Assembly: GCF_052857255.1 (NCBI RefSeq)
Contig: NC_135498.1
Location: 158,023,124 to 158,087,123 of the forward strand
Length of the DNA: 64,000 bases
DNA from: Amblyomma americanum
Taxonomy: Eukaryota > Arthropoda > Arachnida > Ixodida > Ixodidae
Direction of reading: 5' to 3'
Shown here piece after piece: positions 9,043 through 18,997 of this stretch; the stretch's first letter is position 1; every line of letters starts with the position of its first letter. A program made the position numbers and the translations under genes. The notes below the pieces were generated by a model that saw only the letters and a list, made by a program, of their open reading frames with translations, did no database searches and was not told the DNA's origin.

Positions 9043-9829
9043 TCAGTCATGACAGCAGTGTTTTATTGTTTATGACGTAGCCCACCGAAGCGATGGCCCT
9101 GTGGTAGAGCACATCCACCTCACAATCGGGAATGTCGTTCCCACACCGCGCGCCCTGCATTATTGTTGAGCTTCGTCTGCTTTGCTATTTTCATCATTTC
9201 ACCTTCGATGGTAATCGTTTCCCGGTAGCAGAGAGTTGCAGCATATATGTTTATGCCTAATGCTCATAACTGCTACATTTTCTTCGCTCATTAGCTCGAA
9301 TGATCGCCTAATGTATGCAGCGCACAATTGACGGCAGTCTAGTCATGATAGCTGCTAGGAGGTAGTTAATTGAGGGGCTTCAGCTAGGAGGTCGATGACA
9401 GAGTGTTCGCTGAAGACAAGGCCCCCTCTCTGTCTAATGACTATCTTGCAGTCGCTGCGAGCGAGCTGCGGAACTGTGCCGCATGTCTGCGGTAGGTGTG
9501 ATCCATTTCGTCTTGTTGATAAACACACCAATCAGATAATCATGTGCCAGGGTGGTATTTTCTCGCCTTCCAGATGAGAATCTGAACATTTATTCTTGTT
9601 GTTTAGCGGTATATCACCCATATTTGACTCTTGCACGTTGGGGTAAATCATCGCTTACGCCGCCTACGCTTGGTAGGAGTATACGTCCGGGCGGGGGGTT
9701 CGGCCTAGATTAGCAGTGTGATATGACAGTGCTTCTCTATAGTGTAGTAAAAATGCAATCGTCTGTCAAATTCGATAGGAATTCGTGACAGATCGTTCCG
9801 GATTTTCGAGGCCTCAATAGGAAAAGTTG
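9043..9829 (+). repeat. Modular repeat, block D
   Basis: Matches 30320-31080 along its length and in part 14322-14490 (first ~150 bases) and 43590-43930 (last ~340 bases). It begins with another worn tRNA-like head (CGATGGCCCTGTGGTAGAGC), then GATGATCG-like and GACGGCAGTC segments, and a GATCCATTTCGTCTT segment. No credible ORF. It always precedes or lies near the RTE remnant. Confidence 0.6.
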
Positions 9830-10600
9830 GGGATAAAGGTTAATGGAGAATTCCTAAATAATATGAGATTCGATAATGCCCTTGCATTAATGAGTCACTC
9901 ACTAGGTGTAACGATAATCATGATCAATGAGCCAGACAGCCAGAGCAGAACAGTTGGATGAAAATTTAACTCCTGGAAAACAAAAGTAATGTTCAACAGT
10001 CTATCAAGAGAACAGCAGTTCACAGTTGGCAGCGAGGCGCTGCAAGTGCTAAAAGAATACACCTGCTAAGGGCAGATAGTGACAGCTGATCCGCATTCGA
10101 AGACAGAAATTACAAGAAGGATAAGAATGGGGTAAAGCGCATATGATTATAAATGGCAGTTTATTAATATCCCTAAAGAGACAAGTGTACAACAGCTGTA
10201 TCTTTCCAGTACTCACCTACCGGGGACAAACGTGGAGGCTAACGAAAAGCGTTCATCTTAAGTTAAGAGAAACAGAGGGAGCTGTGGAAAGAAAAATGAT
10301 AGATGTAACTTTAAGGGACAGTAAGAGGGCAGAGAGGGTGAGGGAACAAGCATGACACCGTTGTAAAAATCAAGAAAAGGTAAGATAACCTATGATTGTT
10401 AAGGGCAACGGAGTGGATTCTAAGAGAAGACAAGTGTTGCAGGGGGTGTTAGAAGGTTATATGAGCGGATGAGGTTTAGAAGTATGCAGGCATAAGGTGG
10501 GCGCAGCTGGCAATGGATAGTGTTGATTGGAGATAAACGGGAGAAGTCTTTGCCCTGCAGTGGGTGCAGGGAGGCTGATGATGATGTGCTTGGGAAAATG
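9830..10600 (+). pseudogene. RTE-like LINE 3' end
   Basis: Decayed RT C-terminal region. MRFDNALALMSHS stands where the related copy at 31085 has RFADDIALLRHS, so the catalytic box is lost. Then come FNSLSREQQFTVGSEALQVL, QVYNSCIFPVLTY and WRLTKSVHLKLRETEGAVER, with RKMIDVTLRDSKRA; these blocks are typical of tick RTE-type RTs. The end has a TGATGATGATG tail after CCCTGCAGTGG. Several frame breaks. The homologous copy at 31085-31930 is inside the same larger repeat. Confidence 0.72.
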
Positions 10601-10654
10601 TCGTGGCACAAAGCGTTGAGTTGGAGGGCCAATGATATCTTAAGCCATAAATAA

Positions 10655-10996
10655 CCCTATTGGTGCGTTCACATTTTGGCATACGGCGGCGATAGCGAAC
10701 GAAATACGCGGCCGTCAAAATTCTGCCTCGTTCACAAATGACGGCCACCACGTCGCCGCTAGTCGTCTGCTCATGGCGTGCACAGATAGGGAAAGAAAAG
10801 AGGTCAATAAACGCTGTGTACCGTTGCCAGGTTAAGATAAATGCAGCAGTTTTGCGGGACGATACGCCATTTCTACAAATTTCGCATACCGGAGACTTCC
10901 TAGGTGACACGTAAACCGGTTTTACCACGGCCATGGGTTTATGGAGGAAACCTGCCCATTCGCAAAAAGCTTAAGTAAATTACTGTTTTCAGCGTC
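10655..10996 (+). repeat. Modular repeat block X (long form, copy 1)
   Basis: Matches 31960-32310, 35800-36124 and the start of 45706-45845. Landmarks are GGTGCGTTCACATTTTGGCA, a GATAGCGAACGAAATACGCG segment, CACCACGTCGCCGC, GTACCGTTGCC and CGGTTTTACCACGGCCATGG. It is interrupted at its junction with block Y by the Penelope-like insertion. Confidence 0.7.
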
Positions 10997-11008
10997 GTAT
11001 CATATGGG
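10997..11008 (+). repeat. Target-site duplication, left copy
   Basis: GTATCATATGGG is repeated exactly at 12019-12030. In the other modular-repeat copies (near 32317 and 38865) the equivalent site is uninterrupted and reads GTATCATGTGGGCTGCC, confirming the insertion point. Confidence 0.92.
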
Positions 11009-11113
11009 TAACAAAAGAACTGTAGCGCGACCAAGACGAACACAAGAATAGAGGCACACAGGACTAGCGCTAAACTTCATCTAACTTTATTCACCGGTAG
11101 CGCAGCAAATATA
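11009..11113 (+). repeat. Left inverted terminal repeat of the Penelope-like element
   Basis: Begins TAACAAAAGAACTG directly after the target duplication and ends CGCAGCAAATATA. All 105 positions match the reverse complement of 11873-11977. Confidence 0.95.
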
Positions 11114-11150
11114 AGGCGCCATTGCCAAGCTTTGCCTTGAATCGGCTCTC

Positions 11151-11822
11151 ATGAAATCGTGCTGTCATACTATGCAACGGAGCTATGACACGCAGGTTGA
11201 CAGATTACTGTCGGCAGGGTTCCCAGGCACTGTCATCACAGCGGTTGCTGAAGCCCTCTTACAGAAGATTAAGACCATCAAGTTGCAGCAACCATGTGTC
11301 AGCAGAGAAACGGCTGTCAAACCGGAGGTTGTGCCATATGTGCACAAGGTAGCCCGCCACTTGAAAAAAGTGGCTAACAAACATGGCGTGCCGGTTGCCT
11401 TCTCGGCCCCACGCAAGATGGCACAGCTCTGCGCGCGAATTGCGAGCAAAGACAAGAGTGGTTGCCGCCTCAGGCATGCAAAGAAGTTTACGGATTGCTG
11501 CATCGGGGTGGTATATCAGATACCGCTGTCATGCGGGAAGGTCTATGTGGGCCAAACAGGGCGGTGCATAAATGAAAGGGCAGGTGAGCACGCGCGCTCA
11601 CTGAAAGACCTAAGTGGTGCGCATCTTCCTCAGCACTGCCCTGAGTGTTCTTACTGTCAACCATGGTTTCATGAGATAAAGATTTTGGGCAAAAGCAAAG
11701 ATACTAGGGCAAGGGAACTACTGGAGGCGTTTCATATAAGGAAGAGAGGCGTATATTGTGTTAGCGATACGTCTGTGAATTTATACAAATCGGAGATGGC
11801 ATATCTTGAACGGTTCTGTTGA
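11151..11822 (+). CDS. Penelope-like element GIY-YIG endonuclease ORF (RT missing)
   Basis: A 223-codon intact ORF with ATG start. Residues 60-75 (VPYVHKVARHLKKVA) are the linker normally found between the Penelope RT and nuclease. The nuclease runs from about 113: FTDCCIGVVYQIPLS contains the GIY-equivalent, GKVYVGQTGR the YIG-equivalent and the catalytic Arg (about residue 138), EHARSL follows, and HLPQHCPECSYC holds the H/C-rich zinc-binding-like patch. LLEAFHI near 190 has the expected catalytic Glu. The family enzyme makes target nicks for the element's own RT. Whether the N-terminal 60 residues are genuine coding is uncertain. No stop or frameshift is seen, unlike nearly all other TE ORFs in the window, so it may be young. 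Confidence 0.85.
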   Translation: MKSCCHTMQRSYDTQVDRLLSAGFPGTVITAVAEALLQKIKTIKLQQPCVSRETAVKPEVVPYVHKVARHLKKVANKHGVPVAFSAPRKMAQLCARIASKDKSGCRLRHAKKFTDCCIGVVYQIPLSCGKVYVGQTGRCINERAGEHARSLKDLSGAHLPQHCPECSYCQPWFHEIKILGKSKDTRARELLEAFHIRKRGVYCVSDTSVNLYKSEMAYLERFC

Positions 11823-11872
11823 TAGTGGTGTATGTGATGTGGTGTCTGCACGTGATCGGGGTTTTTTTTCCT

Positions 11873-11977
11873 TATATTTGCTGCGCTACCGGTGAATAAA
11901 GTTAGATGAAGTTTAGCGCTAGTCCTGTGTGCCTCTATTCTTGTGTTCGTCTTGGTCGCGCTACAGTTCTTTTGTTA
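11873..11977 (-). repeat. Right inverted terminal repeat of the Penelope-like element
   Basis: Perfect reverse complement of 11009-11113. Contains an AATAAAGTT at 11896 on the plus strand, which could serve as polyadenylation signal for the ORF transcript. Confidence 0.95.
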
Positions 11978-12018
11978 CAGTATGTACCATCTAGCCCAAC
12001 AAAAAGTTCTAAAAAAAA

Positions 12019-13090
12019 GTATCATATGGGCTACCATCTTAGAGCACGTGATCACACCGCCATTACATGCCTCCTGAGTGCTCGTCGCGACGGTTTCTGC
12101 GTCTGATGGTTCGGTTTCGACAGGCTCTCTTTCAGCTGATTCGGCTTTAATGGTGTGGAGAGACGACAATATGGGTTGGCAAAAGCTTCGAAGTACATCT
12201 GAGAACCCTAATTTGAATCATTTAGGCGCGAAAACATGATCAGGCTTCATGTCCAGGAGAGCCGCTCTGCTCTCTAGCCTCTTCAAGCCAACGAATGATC
12301 GCCTGAATACTTGTCTTTGCATCAGCTGAAGATTTTCCTGAATGTTTCTTGTTGTAATTATCAGTACTTCTGCGGCAGCGCAGGTCGTTGTCGTAGTGTG
12401 CACATTCAGGCAGACACCGCTCTAACACGCTCACATGCACATCGTACGCATATGATTACAACCTGTTAACGGTGCTTAGGAAACCTAATAGATTTTCTAC
12501 TTGTTTCTCAAAAACAGAAAGGCGACAAAAATATACACACAAGTGTTAACTATCATGGAAGCAGAACGTGCACCAGCAGCCTTGACGAACTGGTGTTTAA
12601 ACGTTTCGAAGGATTCCGCGTCATTAATGTTATAACTCGTTCATGGCAATGTGTTCATACTATACAAAGTTCACAATTATGTCAATCTCACAGGTCACTC
12701 GATACCCAGATAGGAAAATGCTCGAGGTCTCGTTGGTGTTTAGTAATCAATTTCACTCTGAGCGTTGGCCTACGGAGTCACTTTTAGTGGCGGTCTCCCA
12801 TAGACCGCGAGGAAGTGGCAACCACCCCGCACAGCCACCATAACGCAAATTCTTTATTCCGAATATGGTCCATGAAAACCGCCCTACTTAGAGCGAAGCT
12901 AGATCAACACCAGAAGACGGCATGTAATGTATGGACCGACGGTAAGCGTTTTCCGTTCGCACGGCTGTGCACTGCGCAATCTACAGTAGCGGTACGTAGG
13001 AGCACAAGACGTCCTTCTTTTTTTGCGTTCCTAGTTCGCCCTCGGGCGCTCCAGTTGCCATTGGCCGCAAACCTTAACTGACGAGCAGTG
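12019..13090 (+). repeat. Modular repeat block Y (long form, copy 1)
   Basis: Matches 32310-34330 (after removing two SINEs there) and 38849-40140. Landmarks: GTGATCACACCGCCATTACA, ACGACAATATGG, AGGCTTCATGTCC, CACATCGTACGCAT, AAAATGCTCGAGGTCTCGTT and CATAGACCGCGAGGAAGTG-type segments. Short minus-strand open frames are present in all copies but are not clearly conserved as protein. No recognised transposase. Confidence 0.65.
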
Positions 13091-13590
13091 GGGTCTCACT
13101 ACACAGGCAAGCGCAACTGTAGAGCAAGTGAAAGCACGTAGTGGCGGTTTCGGTGGCGGAACAACTTGTTTATGCGGCTATAATGTGCACTTAACCGTCG
13201 CAGATTGTCTATGATCATAAGCTTTCTTGCTATATTGGCTATCTGGTGCTGGCGAATCTTTGTTGCTTTTACCCGTACCGAAACAGCGCATGGCGAACAG
13301 GAGCGAACAGGGGCAGTGCGTCCTTGTGCGTTTCGGTTCCGTGAAGCTTGCAAACGATCGCATTCCGCACCTTTAACTCTGGGTCCCTGTGTCCGAATCC
13401 CTGCAATCCACAACACAGCATGTATTTCCTCTACCTTTCTGCATCTTCGTAGAGAAAACACATTCGGAAGAAACCCGCGATATTTCCACTGCTGCGTCGA
13501 CGCGTACACGCAAGCGACGTACTCCGCCCTTAATGACGCCGTGTTCCGTGCAGGTCGGTGGCGCCATCTGTTCTCGAACGGAAGAAAGGC
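13091..13590 (-). pseudogene. Modular repeat block T: possible THAP-like zinc-finger remnant
   Basis: On the minus strand a frame reads GRGNTCCVVDCRDSDTGTQS, matching the start (C-x4-C) of the THAP DNA-binding fold as it appears in tick THAP/P-element-like proteins. The better copy at 34381-34620 continues with KVRDEIVCELHGTEPRK and HALFRYG. The late Cys/His pair of THAP is not visible and frames are broken, so the assignment is tentative. If correct, the long modular unit would descend from a P-element-like or other THAP-bearing DNA transposon, with transcription leftward. Confidence 0.35.
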
Positions 13591-14040
13591 ACTTTGTAAA
13601 CAGTCTACGTTTCAGCTAGTACACCTCCGAGGAACCACTGTTGTCAACAAAAACCGACGCTGCGCTTTAGGCTGAAAGGGGTAGCATCACCACTCTAAAA
13701 AAAAAAAAGACCAAATAGATCGCTGGTACGTTTTTTTATAGGCAAGATGAGACGAAGCGACAGACCGCTGCCCCATTTGTGACCAGTTAACGCGTTGCAA
13801 TGGGCAGTAACAACGATGAATCCTGCCCGAAGAGAGGCGTCTTCTAACGAAGGGTGCTGCCATGTTCGTCGTCGCGGGAATGCAACTTCCTAGAATCGGC
13901 GCCAGAAGTTTGTAGGGAACCGATTGCGCTTTCATGTGGGGTTTTCGGCGCAATCTCCACAGCGGCGGCGAAATGTGCTAGCTTGCAAGGGCTACTCTTT
14001 TTTTTATTATTTTATGACAACTGGGTGGACATTTTTTAAG
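13591..14040 (+). repeat. Modular repeat block C (copy 1 long form)
   Basis: Same landmarks as the other block C copies: CACTGTTGTCAACAAAAACC, GACGAAGCGACAGACCG, GATGAATCCTGCCC, GCTGCCATGTTCGTCGTCG, CAACTTCCTAGAATCGGCGC and a T-run with ATTTTATGACAACTGGGTGG. Always followed by the S3 SINE. Confidence 0.7.
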
Positions 14041-14049
14041 GGTGTTACA

Positions 14050-14321
14050 TACCGGAGCGTTAGCCTTGTCGTAGAGCACCCGCCTCGCATTCGGGATGTG
14101 CTGGGTTCACTCCCCAGCGCCGCCGGGTACCCGCCGGTTTTCTAATGGGTACAAGGTTTCTCCTTGCCTGGTGCTTGGATGACGTAATTGGCGAGAAGCT
14201 TGGGAAATGGCCCGTGGACCAAACGAGTGTATTGACGGGTGAGCAATTCGCTCTGCCGTATAGCAACCACATATGCACGTTGTGCGGCTTCAAAACCCGC
14301 TTGAGACCCTTTTTTTTCTTG
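14050..14321 (+). mobile_element. tRNA-Ala-like SINE (S3)
   Basis: Head GCCTTGTCGTAGAGC, anticodon-arm loop CTCGCAT (CGC, Ala-type) and GGGTTCACTCCCC as a mutated B box. Body GGGTACCCGCCGGTTTTCTA to CTTCAAAACCCGCTTG, then T-run. Confidence 0.8.
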
Positions 14322-14499
14322 TGGTCAGTCGTGAGAACAGTGTTTTTTTTTCTTTATAATGTAACCCACCGAAGCGTTGGCATTGTGGTAGAGCATATCC
14401 ATCACATATTCAGGAATTTCATTCCCACCCCGCCCGCCCTGCATTATCGTCCAGCGATGTCTATGCTGCTATTTCATTCGTTTCACCTTCGAAGGTGAT

Positions 14500-14876
14500 A
14501 GTGCGATCTAGTGCGGAACGGTGCCCTTGGGGTGCATGTCTCAATAGCAAATTGGATAAATTTAATGGAAAAGAACCATAGCCTAGAACAATATCGATAC
14601 TGCAAAAGGCAGATCAAGAGGAATGCGCTTTATGACAACTCAAGAGGCAGGGCCGTACCCTTTGAAGCTAATTATAGGTGTCTTAGAACGCGCAGCTACA
14701 AAAATAAATTTAACGAAAAAGATGACACATGTACTCTGTGTGGTAAATCTGTAGAAACAACAGAACACCTCATACTGAAATGTCATATGGGCACACTACT
14801 GACTCCTATAGTGGCCCCGTATCGCGGCCAAACTGTATTACCTGGCAGTTGGCAAGCCTTGATCCATCTCAAGGCT
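14500..14876 (+). pseudogene. LINE ORF2 C-terminus with zinc-finger motif
   Basis: The frame contains YCKRQIKRNALYDNSRG, PFEANYRCLRTRSYKNKF and DDTCTLCGKSVETTEHLILK followed by C, a CCHC motif (C-x2-C-x9-H-x4-C) that closes ORF2 in many arthropod LINEs. The RT is missing, so this is a 5'-truncated LINE end. A related end with EHLIIKC is at 43235-43345. Confidence 0.72.
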
Positions 14877-14879
14877 TGA

Positions 14880-15021
14880 TGCCTCCTCGTCTTCATCTCT
14901 CGAGCTGCCTGCTGCCTTGCGCGTTCCAACAGCGTTTTGCACGTACAAGTAAACGAGCCCTAGCTGCGTACGTCAACCGTTTCTCGGCGACATATTTGGT
15001 GGAGGTGCTGGGACACGGTCC
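14880..15021 (+). repeat. Ty3/gypsy 5' LTR end and leader
   Basis: A short stretch with GTAAACGAGCCCTAGCTGCG, then TCTCGGCGACA, then TATTTGGTGGAGGTGCTGGG directly before the Gag ATG at 15022. The TCTCGGCGACA end and the following TGGTGGAGG are in the place of LTR end and primer-binding site. No second LTR was found, so this is a fragment. Confidence 0.45.
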
Positions 15022-15519
15022 ATGTACGCGGACCTCGAGGACACTCTTGACGTCAGTTGCCAACACGTGCCTACAAAACCAGTCCACAAGGCAAGCCGCC
15101 GCTCGCGAGGCCTACAACCAGAGTTCGGCCAACTCGCAAGATCAGCAAGGACCACGACGTCCGCTACAGCTAGCCGGACAAGTCAGCTTTCCAGGAATGC
15201 CCCGCCGTTCGTCCTTCACACACCTCGGTCAACCCCATCATTCCACGGTGAGAGGTTTGAGGACGCCGAAGACTGGTTGGCCAGCTTAGACCGTGTGGCG
15301 GGCTTCAACGAGTGGGACGGCGAGCGCAAATTGCGGAACGTGTACTTCACACTACAGGACTCGGCCAAGACGTGGTATGTGAACCACGGAGCTTCCTTCA
15401 CTAACTGGGAGATCTTTCGCAATCAAGTAACTTTATTTCACTTGGAAACTTTTCCAGTAGCTTATGGAATTACGTGTTTGCAGCCCCTGGCGACCATTAA
15501 TAATTTGCAATTACAATGA
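15022..15519 (+). pseudogene. Ty3/gypsy Gag, N-terminal fragment
   Basis: ATG (MYADLEDTLDV) after a plausible LTR end. Residues 74-140 contain FHGERFEDAEDWLASLDRVA, NEWDGERKLRNVYFTLQDSA and KTWYVNHGASFTNWEIFRNQ, the pattern of the retrotransposon Gag capsid (PF03732-type), which packages element RNA. After about 15445 the frame leaves element sequence: an AT-rich unrelated stretch follows and supplies the stop. No zinc knuckle, protease or Pol follow. Confidence 0.78.
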
Positions 15520-18500
15520 AAATTGGTAGGAAATGTGGCACATAAACAATGCCAGCACATTTTGTTTTGGAACACGTAATTTCAGATTAAAATTATTTAC
15601 TACACCACAAGTGCAACAAAGATCGCAGCTGAAAGAGCATGTTTTCATGAAAAAAACAGTGGAGTACCGACTCAAATACTGCCCAGCCTTACCCTTTGAA
15701 TACCTCTCAGTATGAGCCTGCCTTAATTTTGATACATTGATGCCCTACATAAGGTAATAAATGCTAGTGAGAGCCATAGCAAAACGCTAGCTGCATGTTC
15801 ATTCTACATGAATTAATTTAGTAAGCACTATGTACCATTATGTAGCATTCTGAAATGATAGCAGTTACAGCTGTCCAAGGATGTGAGCCTAGTAAAGAAG
15901 TGAACATGATCAAGGGATCAAAATTGTTTTGAAGATCAAATGCGAGATCTGCGCAGTATTGAACTGACCTGTTATTGAAAGAATATAGACACTTAATTTT
16001 GGTGGCATGTTTTCTTCTCTACAATGATGCAGAAGACACTACTGTGCATGAATCACAAGGCAGTATAATATATATGTGAATTTTCCTGTTATGCTGTTTC
16101 TGTTTCGACAGCTGAACAATGAATGTGATGTTAAACTTCTTAAAGGTCACGTGAGGCATGAAAACACAGCAAATCGCTGATATTCGTTGCCCTTCCCACC
16201 GCTGCGACCGGCTGCCTTTCGCATCACAGTGAATTAAAATGACAAAGAAGTGATTATATCGAAGTTTCTTCATGTCTCCTGCGACCTATATGCATACTTT
16301 GATGTCACAGTCATCGTTCGGCTGTAGAAACTGAAACAGCGTGAGATAAATTTGATTACAAAATATTTAGCAGTCGCACCAGAATACCACATGGTAATCT
16401 ATGTAGAATAATGCCTTATGCAATATTACAAAGCAGAAAAAATTCCCCCATACGATAGGTGTAGGTGCTCTATTAAGCATCAGAAGTAAGAGCAAGACAC
16501 GAAATACAAGAATGAGCAAAAGAAAGAGTACAATATTAATTTCTACTCTATATGACTACAGATCGTCTCATGAGAATGCCAATTTCAAACAGTATTTAAT
16601 ATGTGATACTGATCAGTAATTAGCCGCTTAACCATCACACATATTACTGTTTAGAACAGGATGTGCATTGGTTCACAATTCAGTTCTGACCAGTTTGCCC
16701 TGCCTGCAAACATATGTAACTCATCTTTTCGTGCAATGCTTTGCATGTAGAGCTTGGTCCACTTATAGGGAATACAGAAGGGTCAGTACAGGACGCTTTA
16801 GAGTTGGCTGTTCGACAATCCTTGTCAGGTGACAACAGAAGCTCTGAATATCATCCGTTACAACCCCTTTTCATCACTCAACTGCTGCTGCCAACGTGCA
16901 ACTAATTTTATACCTATGCATATGCTTTCCTGAGCTGCGTTTAAGTGTTGCCTGGATTCACAATAGGCAGCATGCTTCTAAGAATCTGAGATCATCAGCA
17001 GCAGGTTGCCAAATTCAGTTCTCAAGAAATGTATGATGTGTTGTACTAATTATGAGAACAAAAATAAAAATGAGAACAAAAGCTATACCCGGTTTAGAGA
17101 AGAAACAAAACGAATATTTCGAAAACAAATCTGTTTCATTGCATGCTTTTATATTTTATAATAAATAGTAAGGAGGATAAATGTCTTGAGATATTTACAA
17201 GCAACTCAAAGCACAAATGCGAAATATGCAAACACTTGATAAGAGGTCTGCCTTTCTGCCTTTCTAACCATGCTGGTGTAAACATATTTAGTTTGTAATA
17301 CATATCTTTTCATTGATTGCATTATTCTAACAATAAAAATTGGCAAAAGGAGGCAGTGAGTTCATGTCGACACATCCAGCTATGCTTTGGTTGGGATCTT
17401 CATTGTGCATATCCCGCAGTAAAATAATTCAACTGCATACACACCAGTATTTTCTATCATAAAATGTGCTGATGACTTGCAGTAAGCCATTCATGTGATC
17501 TGGCTGGCAGATTATGGGGTGAGTCGTTCTTGTCTGTGCAGAGATGTGGAGGTATCAGGTAGGCGCCACACAAGCTTGCCAGTCTGAAGTACCCAGATGT
17601 CTGTGCATAGGCCAGAGAAAAAAAATCCGTCAGTGAGACCGAGCACACAACAACTTTCACACTTATGCAAACATCAGGAACAATCTGATCAGTATCTTTA
17701 AGTAGTAGCATTCTGGTAATCTAGCTTTGAAAAGATTGCTAACAGTGCAATACAGAAAGTACGACTTCAAAATAAATGCAATGTACCCTTAAAAAAAACA
17801 GTAAACACAAACCAGCTCTAACTGATACCCCTGCTATATTGAAATATTTCATGACTATAAATAGTAGTAATACATCAGCCTGTAACAATATTTTTCTGAT
17901 ACATAACAGTATTTATTGCCATTATAATGCATGGCCATCACAATCGCTTGTTTTTAGAGAATTAATTAACCTCCTTTGGTTCACAAGTGACCGGTTAATT
18001 GCTGCAAGAAAATTAGGGGCCGTGAAAACTTTGATAAAACCAATCATTCAACCCCCATAGTTGATAGGCAGCACTGAGCACCTACGTCTGGGTCTTTAGG
18101 ACTGGTGCCTCAAAAACAGTAATTGCACTCACTAAACACCTGACAAGACGGTGATGCCGACGAACCCCTTTGTTCAGAAAGACAGCACTTCGTGAATTCT
18201 GATCCTGCTTTATTTAGAAAATCTTTCTCTTTCCTGCTCCAGTAACGCTAGGTTGATACTGCTGAAATAGCTGTAAAATGATAGTAGATGTATTAACAAT
18301 GTCAGATTACATTTCGAACTGCTAACCGGCATAAGCCTTTCCCTGTAATTAAATGACTCAATTCAGTTACACACACATTAAAAACTCACGATGTCCTACC
18401 GCTCTAGTAGTGAGATCAATAAAGCATTGTTTCAGTTGCTGCAGAAAAGCAGTGAGATTACAGCCAGGCAAATGAATCAATGCCAATTCCACAGACATGA

Positions 18501-18779
18501 CAAAATACAATGTAAAATAGTCAGCTTTTTACAGCATAACACTACAGCATGAGTGGAAGCTCCAATTACACAACTCGGCGAAATTTAAATGTCAGTACTT
18601 CTCTCGTTGAAGAACTAAGGCGAATCTGCATGTGTCACTATTGCACACATAAATTCCTTTGAAATAAAATTATTTAAAAACACAGCCGAAAAACATTAAG
18701 TGCAGTTTGCGATGGTACAGCCAAATGTGTGCAATTACAAAAACGACAGCATTGTGTTCACTTTTATAGTTTTTATGCA
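15520..18779. other. AT-rich stretch, no feature recognised
   Basis: About 3.3 kb in which I find none of the repeat families seen elsewhere and no ORF with recognisable motifs. Composition is AT-rich with short A and T runs. It is the largest repeat-poor piece of the window. It could be intron or intergenic sequence of a host locus, or an old unrecognisable element. Confidence 0.4.
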
Positions 18780-18997
18780 GTTTATATCTATTTTGTGTAG
18801 TGTACTATTTACCTCCCCCATGTCTTTCTTCTGTCCCCTCACCTCTTTTATTTCATTTCTCCCACCTGCCTGCTATCCTTTCTTTCCGCTGCCCCAGCTC
18901 AGGTGCCGCCGCACGTGATGGCATATGCCGGGGCTAGCAAAAATCTTTTACCTTCCTTTGATGTTATTTTAAATAAACCACTACTACTACTACCCGC
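18780..18997 (+). repeat. LINE 3' end (S4 family)
   Basis: Contains CACCTCTTTTATTTCATTTC, CCTGCTATCCTTTCTTTCCG, CCCAGCTCAGGTGC, TATGCCGGGGCTAGCAAAAA and ends in a CCACTACTACTACTACC tail, matching 57955-58292 and the insert at 2586-2949. 5'-truncated. Confidence 0.75.

Larger units (their letters stand above)
11009..12018 (+). mobile_element. Penelope-like element, 5'-truncated, with inverted terminal repeats
   Basis: A 1,010-bp insertion into the X/Y junction of the modular repeat, bounded by the 12-bp duplication. Its first 105 bases and bases 11873-11977 are perfect inverted copies. Between them lies the GIY-YIG ORF 11151-11822. After the right repeat comes a 41-base tail ending in eight A's (11978-12018). 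Penelope-like elements often carry terminal repeats in inverted or direct arrangement and have a C-terminal GIY-YIG nuclease; the RT portion is missing here. Perfect repeat identity suggests a recent insertion. Confidence 0.85.

Noticed and set aside
13091..13590. Functional THAP protein gene
   Set aside because: The closing Cys-x2-His pair is missing and the frame is broken in all three copies, so it is reported only as a tentative remnant.
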